This document shows, in pieces, positions 31,270 to 35,769 of a DNA stretch of 35,769 nucleotides (its first letter is position 1; each line of letters starts with the position of its first letter). The notes under the pieces were generated by a model that was given only the letters and a program-made list of their open reading frames with translations, did not search any database and was not told the origin of the DNA. This stretch comes from Myxococcus xanthus (GTDB lineage: Bacteria > Myxococcota > Myxococcia > Myxococcales > Myxococcaceae). The DNA lies in the NCBI RefSeq assembly GCF_013116825.1, contig NZ_JABFNS010000098.1, forward strand, positions 1 to 35,769, written 5' to 3'. Made by a program: the position numbers and the translations under genes.

Positions 31270-32799
31270 ATGGCACTTCCAGACCTGAAGGCGCTGAGCC
31301 TGCTCAACCACGTCCCGCCGAGGCTGCTTTCCGCAGCGGAGCGCTATCTCAAGGCTGTTCCGGGCGTGAAGGGCCTGCTCAACCGGGAGACGGGCTCGCT
31401 GCTGTCCGAGCTGGAGAGCGGCCTCAAGCCCTACCGCGGGAAGATGCAGTCGTTCGACCACCTGCCGCCGACGGGGCGCTCGCGCGAGGACGTGCTGCGT
31501 GAACTCCAGGCCCTGGAGTCGCAGGAGGAGTACCGCTGGCGGGAAGGGCGCGTGTCCGGAGGCGTGTACAACGGGGACGCGGAGCACATCGCGTTCCTCA
31601 ACCGCGTCTATGCGCTGCATTCGCAGAGCAACCCGCTGCACGCCGACCTCTGGCCCAGCGCCACCAAGTTCGAGGCGGAGGTGGTGGCGATGACGGCCAG
31701 CATGCTCGGCGCGGACGTGGCGAACGCGGGTCAGCCGGAGGAGGCGCGCATCTGCGGGGCCATGTCGTCCGGTGGCACCGAGAGCATCATGCTGGCGATG
31801 AAGACGTACCGGGACTGGGCCCGGGAGACCCAGGGCATCACCCGGCCGGAGATGGTGGCGCCCGCCAGCGCGCACCCGGCCTTCGACAAGGCGGCGCACT
31901 ACTTCGGCATCAAGATGGTGCGCGTGCCGGTGGGCTCGGACTACCGCGCGGACGTGGCGGCCATGCGCAAGGCGGTGAACCGCAACACCATCGTCATCAT
32001 CGGCTCCGCGCCGGGCTTTCCGCACGGGGTCATCGACCCCATCGAGGCGCTGTCCGAGATTGCGCGCAAGAAGCGCATCGGCTTCCACACCGACGCATGC
32101 CTGGGCGGCTTCGTGCTGCCGTTCGCGAAGAAGCTGGGTTACGACGTGCCGCCCTTCGACTTCCGGCTGCCGGGCGTGACGTCCATCTCCGTGGACACGC
32201 ACAAGTTCGGCTACGCGGCCAAGGGCTCCTCCGTGGTGCTGTACCGGGGCACGGAGCTGCGCTCGCACCAGTACTTCACGGCGACGGACTGGCCGGGTGG
32301 CATCTACTTCTCGCCCACCTTCTCCGGCAGCCGGCCCGGGGCGCTCATCGCCTCGGCGTGGGCCGCGCTGGTGAGCATGGGCGAGCAGGGCTACCTGGAC
32401 GCCACCCGGAGCATCCTGGAGACAGCGGCGACCATCAAGAAGGGCATCCGCGACATCCCCGAGCTGCACGTGCTGGGCGACCCGCTGTTCGTCATCGCCT
32501 TCGGGTCGGAGTCCGTGGACATCTTCCAGGTGATGGAGCGGATGAGCGAGCACGGGTGGAACCTCAACGGCCTGCACAAACCGTCCGCCGTCCACCTGTG
32601 CGTCACGCTGCGCCACACGCAGCCCGGCGTCGCGGACCAGTTCCTGGTCGACCTGCGCGACGCCGTGGACTACGTGAAGTCCCACCCCAGCGCGAAGGGG
32701 TCGATGGCGCCCGTGTACGGCATGGCCGCCTCCGTGCCCTTCCGCGGTCTGGTGAGCGACCTGCTCAAGAAGTACATGGACCTGCTCTACAAGGTGTAA
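31270..32799 (+). CDS. sphingosine-1-phosphate lyase-like PLP enzyme
   Basis: A 509-aa PLP-dependent lyase strongly resembling eukaryotic and bacterial S1P lyases. Signature segments are [80 protein letters not shown] and [15 protein letters not shown] with the PLP Lys312. The known reaction cleaves phosphorylated sphingoid bases into a fatty aldehyde and phosphoethanolamine. It lacks the N-terminal membrane anchor of the eukaryotic enzyme, as known bacterial forms do. AGGAG 6 nt before the ATG supports the start. It is in an operon with the FGGY kinase and convergent with the ADH gene (13 nt). Sphingolipids are known from myxobacteria, which fits; but the kinase in front is not a sphingosine kinase type, so the true substrate may differ. 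Confidence 0.92.
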   Translation: MALPDLKALSLLNHVPPRLLSAAERYLKAVPGVKGLLNRETGSLLSELESGLKPYRGKMQSFDHLPPTGRSREDVLRELQALESQEEYRWREGRVSGGVYNGDAEHIAFLNRVYALHSQSNPLHADLWPSATKFEAEVVAMTASMLGADVANAGQPEEARICGAMSSGGTESIMLAMKTYRDWARETQGITRPEMVAPASAHPAFDKAAHYFGIKMVRVPVGSDYRADVAAMRKAVNRNTIVIIGSAPGFPHGVIDPIEALSEIARKKRIGFHTDACLGGFVLPFAKKLGYDVPPFDFRLPGVTSISVDTHKFGYAAKGSSVVLYRGTELRSHQYFTATDWPGGIYFSPTFSGSRPGALIASAWAALVSMGEQGYLDATRSILETAATIKKGIRDIPELHVLGDPLFVIAFGSESVDIFQVMERMSEHGWNLNGLHKPSAVHLCVTLRHTQPGVADQFLVDLRDAVDYVKSHPSAKGSMAPVYGMAASVPFRGLVSDLLKKYMDLLYKV

Positions 32800-32812
32800 C
32801 GGCGCGCGGGGC

Positions 32813-33994
32813 CTACAGCGACCGGCTGGCGATTTCCGCCAGCTCCGCGTCCGTCAGCACCAGGGGGTTGGCCTTCATGCTGCTGGCCTCCTTGGCCTTC
32901 GCCACCAGCGCCGGCACCTGGGCCTCCGTCAGCCCGTAGCGTCCCAGCCCCGGCACGCCCAGCGCCGCGCGAAGGGTGTCCACCCACGTGACGGCGTCCT
33001 CGGCCCGAGCATCGGCCCTGCCCGTCAGCAGCACCGCCAACTCCTGCACCCGGGACAGTGATGGATGCGTTGGCGCGCGGGCCCGCAGCGCGCGCAGGTT
33101 GACGTCCAGCACCGCGGGCAGCAGCGCCGCGCATACCGCGCCGTGGGGCGCGTCGAACATGCCACCCAGCGGCGCGGCGAAGCCGTGCACCGCGCCCAGG
33201 CCGGCGTTGGCCAGACATAGACCGCCGAACAGGCTGGCCAGGGCCAGGTCCTCGCGGGCGGACGCATCCGGACCGTCCAGCACCGCGCGCCGCAGCGAGC
33301 GGGCCGACCTTCGCAAGCCCTCGCGTGCCAGCGCGTCCGTCAGCGGGTTGGCGCGCGCGGAGAGGAAGGGCTCGATGAGCTGCGACAGCGCATCCATCCC
33401 ACTGGACGCGAGCACGGCGGCAGGCGCCCCAGTGAGCAGGTCCGGGTCCACCAGCGCCACGCGCGGCAGCATGTGTGGACTGCGCAGGCTGGCCTTCGCC
33501 TTCGCGTCCTTCGAGCTCAGCACCGCGTTGCGCGTCACCTCGGAGCCGGTGCCGGCCGTGGTGGGGATGGCCATGAAGGGCAGGGACGGGCGGATGAGCG
33601 GCCGGCCCCGGCCAATCACTTCCAGGTAGTCCAGCGGGTCGCCCCCGTTGGCGGCGAGCGCGGCAATGGCCTTGCCCGCGTCCAGCGCGCTGCCTCCGCC
33701 CATGGCCACCACCACATCACAGCCCGCTTCCGCGACGCGCGCGGTGCCTTCACGAGCACGCTCCACGGTGGGCTCGCCGTCCACGGAGAATATCGTCACG
33801 CCCAGTCCCAGGCGCTCCAATGCGTCCTGGAGGGGCCGTGCACGCGTGGGATTGGCGCCGGTGACGAGCAGCACCCGGGAGCCCCCGAGGCCGCGGATGG
33901 CCTCCGGCGCTTCAGCCAGGCGGCCCGGACCGAAGAGGACGCGGGTGGCGGTGGCGAACTCGAACGAGGAAGAATCGCTCACGTCCGTCACCAC
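32813..33994 (-). CDS. iron-containing alcohol dehydrogenase family protein (variant metal site)
   Basis: A 393-aa group III ADH-fold enzyme. The dinucleotide region [10 protein letters not shown] (100-109) and [15 protein letters not shown] (144-158) are intact. Of the usual metal-site residues (D, H, H, H as in FucO), Asp201, His270 and His284 are present but the second ligand His is Gln205 (DALSQ), and the conserved His of AHPLGG is Ala274 (AAPLGG). This Gln/Ala pattern I take as a subfamily trait rather than decay, because the rest is well conserved. It may use another metal or a different aldehyde/alcohol. The start GTG at 33994 (or 33991, in a GTGA overlap) is coupled to the LsrG-like gene upstream. 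Confidence 0.9.
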   Translation of the reverse strand: MVTDVSDSSSFEFATATRVLFGPGRLAEAPEAIRGLGGSRVLLVTGANPTRARPLQDALERLGLGVTIFSVDGEPTVERAREGTARVAEAGCDVVVAMGGGSALDAGKAIAALAANGGDPLDYLEVIGRGRPLIRPSLPFMAIPTTAGTGSEVTRNAVLSSKDAKAKASLRSPHMLPRVALVDPDLLTGAPAAVLASSGMDALSQLIEPFLSARANPLTDALAREGLRRSARSLRRAVLDGPDASAREDLALASLFGGLCLANAGLGAVHGFAAPLGGMFDAPHGAVCAALLPAVLDVNLRALRARAPTHPSLSRVQELAVLLTGRADARAEDAVTWVDTLRAALGVPGLGRYGLTEAQVPALVAKAKEASSMKANPLVLTDAELAEIASRSL

Positions 33995-34305
33995 CCGGCG
34001 TCTTCAGGGAAGCGGTTGACGAACTTCTGGCTGGTGCGGGGCTCCGCCATCATCGGCGCCACGGTGTCGCGCCAGGTGAGGTAGTGCGCCGTCTCCTTGT
34101 GCGCGGCGGGGGCCTGCGGCGTCCGGTACGCCTCCACCAGCACGAAGCGCGTGGGGTCCTCGGCGTCCTGCAGGACGTCGAAGCGGGCAATGCCAGGCTC
34201 CCTCACGCTTTCTCGCGCATTGGCGAGCGTGGCCTGGTGGAAGGCGTCCACGTGCTCCTGCTTGACGTGGACCTGGACGTGAACGACGAGGAGACTGTGG
34301 GACAT
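33988..34305 (-). CDS. LsrG-like ABM-domain protein
   Basis: A 105-aa protein of the antibiotic-biosynthesis-monooxygenase (ABM) fold: [40 protein letters not shown] and [19 protein letters not shown]. This order closely resembles LsrG, the isomerase of phosphorylated autoinducer-2, rather than the heme-oxygenase members. LsrG-like proteins outside enteric bacteria often have unknown substrates, so I give no lsrG symbol. Its stop overlaps the start of the iron-ADH gene, so the two act as a pair. A GGAG about 17 nt and another directly before the ATG make the ribosome site ambiguous. Confidence 0.85.
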   Translation of the reverse strand: MSHSLLVVHVQVHVKQEHVDAFHQATLANARESVREPGIARFDVLQDAEDPTRFVLVEAYRTPQAPAAHKETAHYLTWRDTVAPMMAEPRTSQKFVNRFPEDAGW

Positions 34306-34320
34306 GCTCCGGAAACTACT

Positions 34321-34359
34321 CCGGGCCGGGGCCGCGTGGGGACGCGACCGCCGGCCCGG
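34321..34359 (-). terminator. hairpin downstream of the polysaccharide lyase gene
   Basis: CCGGGCCGG (34321-34329) pairs with CCGGCCCGG (34351-34359), and an inner CGCGT/ACGCG stem extends the structure. It begins 33 nt past the lyase stop on the minus strand. Only a short TTT-containing stretch follows, so termination may be incomplete, with some read-through into the LsrG-like gene. Confidence 0.45.
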
Positions 34360-34392
34360 GTGGAGGCAGGGGTGTTGGCGGCCCGTCAGTCG

Positions 34393-35706
34393 CTACGGAG
34401 CCTTGAGGACCGCCGTCGGGTTGATGACGTCTTCCAGCTTGCGGGCCATGGTCCACCCGTCGTGGTAGATGATGCCCACGGGGCTGATGGTGTCATTCCG
34501 GTACAGGCCGACCTTCAGGTAGTTGAGCTGACCCTTGTACTGCGTGGCGATGTAGCGCTTGGGCAGCACCACCTTGCCGTTCAGGTACAGCTCCACGAAG
34601 CCCACCTTGGAGTCCGGCGACCACTTCACGTGGAAGATGAAGTCCAGCCAGCGGCCGCGAACCAGCGGCGTGCGCCAGACGATGGTGCCCGGGTTGCCGC
34701 CGATGTTGAGGCGAATCTCCTCGCCGTAGACGTAGAACTCCACCGGGGGCGAACCGGAGTTGCCCTCGTGGTGCCACTGGGTGAAGAGCTGCCACGTCTT
34801 CGCGCTGGGGAAGCTCGAGTCGAACATGGTGCTGAAGCGGTAGTAGTACTCGGAGCCCGTGGCCTCGCGCGTCATGCGCACCAGCTCGTTGCGGTTGCCG
34901 CTGGAGTTGATGGGGTCGTCGCCCTTGCGCACGGTGGCCTTGAGGGCGTAGCGGCCTTGCCGCGCGGGCGAACTCACCACCGCCAGCCGGTCCGCGCTCA
35001 CCATCTGCGTGTGGCTCCACTGGGAGCGGCTGTTGGTCTCGAAGTCACCGACCCACACCACGCTGGCGCCGGTGCCCGGGGGCGGCTGCTCCGGCGTGGG
35101 ATCCGGATCCGGATCCGGATCTGGGGTGGGGGTGGGGTCGGTGGGAGTCGACGTCGTGGACGAGCAGGCCCGCGCCTCGGCGATGCTGGCCCATTCATTG
35201 ACGTTGTTGCTCAGGAAGGTGATGCGAACCCGGCGCGTGTTGATGGCCTTGAAGCTGTACGTCTCCGCGGCGGTCGTGGTGCCGCTGCTCTTGCCCGAAT
35301 AGACCTGCGTATAGGTATAGCCATCCGGTGAGACAGAGACGAAGAACTCATTCGCGCGCGTATTGCCCTGGTGCCACGCGACGGAGACACCGGCGACCTG
35401 CTGGATGGAGCCCAGGTCATAGTCAACCCAAGAGCCCCGGCCGCTCCGGCTCCAGCGCGTGCCCAGGTTGTCGTCCATGGTATTGGCTGGGACGTTCCCG
35501 TCGTGGCCGTTGGAAATCACCGACCGGGCCGTCAGTGCGGTGCAACCGGGGGTGGTCAACGCCGCGGCGCTGACCTCGGAGTTGCCGAGGGCGTCGAATT
35601 CGATGGGGGACGCACCGGCTTCAGATGAAACATCATCTTCAGGGGCGCCGCAGCCCGTGCTGCTCATACCGAGCAGCGTTCCAACCAGCAGGAGAGTCTT
35701 CTTCAT
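34393..35706 (-). CDS. secreted polysaccharide lyase with discoidin (F5/8 type C) domain
   Basis: A 437-aa predicted lipoprotein (LLGMSSTGC as lipobox). Residues about 57-181 form a discoidin/CBM32-like domain (DDNLGTRWS, WVDYDLGSIQQVAGVSVAW, RRVRITFLSNN). A Pro-Asp-rich linker (TPTPDPDPDPDPTPE) follows, then a jelly-roll domain resembling PF14099 polysaccharide lyases (GDFETNSRSQWSHTQ, QLFTQWHHEG, DFIFHVKWSPDSKVGFVELYL, YLKVGLYRN). The lyase probably cleaves a uronic-acid polysaccharide (glucuronan, alginate or heparin-like); the substrate cannot be told. The start is ATG at 35706 with no obvious ribosome site. The last 60 nt of the window are its upstream region. Confidence 0.85.
   Translation of the reverse strand: MKKTLLLVGTLLGMSSTGCGAPEDDVSSEAGASPIEFDALGNSEVSAAALTTPGCTALTARSVISNGHDGNVPANTMDDNLGTRWSRSGRGSWVDYDLGSIQQVAGVSVAWHQGNTRANEFFVSVSPDGYTYTQVYSGKSSGTTTAAETYSFKAINTRRVRITFLSNNVNEWASIAEARACSSTTSTPTDPTPTPDPDPDPDPTPEQPPPGTGASVVWVGDFETNSRSQWSHTQMVSADRLAVVSSPARQGRYALKATVRKGDDPINSSGNRNELVRMTREATGSEYYYRFSTMFDSSFPSAKTWQLFTQWHHEGNSGSPPVEFYVYGEEIRLNIGGNPGTIVWRTPLVRGRWLDFIFHVKWSPDSKVGFVELYLNGKVVLPKRYIATQYKGQLNYLKVGLYRNDTISPVGIIYHDGWTMARKLEDVINPTAVLKAP
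35099..35122. repeat. GGATCC/T hexamer tandem repeat encoding the Pro-Asp linker
   Basis: Four consecutive hexamers, three GGATCC (35099-35116) and one GGATCT (35117-35122), encode the DPDPDPDP linker of the lyase on the minus strand. Such hexamer tracts can change copy number without frameshift, so linker length may vary between strains. Confidence 0.7.
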
Positions 35707-35769
35707 GTGGGGGGATCTCTGGGAACTAAAGACAGACGATGGGGAGTCCGCGCCGTGGGGGGACGGGCG

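Noticed and set aside
32813-33994. Calling the iron-ADH a pseudogene because of the missing histidines
   Set aside because: The frame is intact, coupled to a neighbour and otherwise well conserved; the substitutions look like a subfamily trait.

Overview
The window is about 36 kb of very GC-rich DNA with strong third-position GC bias. Signs of a myxobacterium of the Myxococcus/Corallococcus type are the lipoprotein signal peptides followed by Asp/Ala/Gly- or Pro-rich linkers, the secreted multidomain protease, the HEAT-repeat and Omp85-barrel proteins and the mixture of secreted hydrolases. This is inference from style and gene content; there is no rRNA or other taxonomic marker. I saw no tRNA, rRNA, CRISPR array or insertion sequence.

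Region 1 (1-4225): the left edge carries a class II lanthipeptide locus on the minus strand: one LanM synthetase followed, with an ATGA overlap, by two tandem precursor genes with mersacidin/lichenicidin-type leaders. The leaders are almost identical at DNA level. The cores differ but share a C-terminal CTPCPPxxC block. A terminator-like hairpin ends the operon near position 17-48; no transporter/protease or immunity gene is visible, so they may lie left of the window or elsewhere. A candidate promoter with a perfect -35 box lies upstream of lanM. This is the most novel-looking system here.

Region 2 (4226-13561): a SWIM-SNF2 helicase is translationally coupled to a secreted DUF885 metallopeptidase (+). 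It is followed by a P1-family (DmpA-like) aminopeptidase (-), a HEAT-repeat protein (+) whose terminator hairpin lies inside its own coding end, and a lipoprotein alpha/beta hydrolase (-).

Region 3 (13562-21537): two TetR-controlled modules. The first TetR is divergent from a two-gene operon (Tat-exported alpha/beta hydrolase and Omp85-type beta-barrel) across a 25-bp near-perfect palindrome that covers the operon's predicted -10 box. A frameshifted lipoprotein remnant follows. The second TetR appears to be transcribed leaderless and is divergent from a Baeyer-Villiger-type monooxygenase coupled to an exported SMP-30/NHL beta-propeller, with another inverted repeat between them.

Region 4 (21555-29409): an unrecognised 109-aa protein, an AI-2E-family permease, a strong bidirectional terminator, a large secreted zinc protease with fibronectin-like repeats, a GT-C membrane glycosyltransferase and a ferritin-like di-iron protein.

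Region 5 (29657-35706): an FGGY kinase and a sphingosine-1-phosphate-lyase-like PLP enzyme form a plus-strand operon. It converges on a minus-strand pair of an LsrG-like ABM-domain protein and an iron-ADH-family enzyme that lacks two canonical active-site histidines. The last gene is a secreted discoidin-domain polysaccharide lyase.
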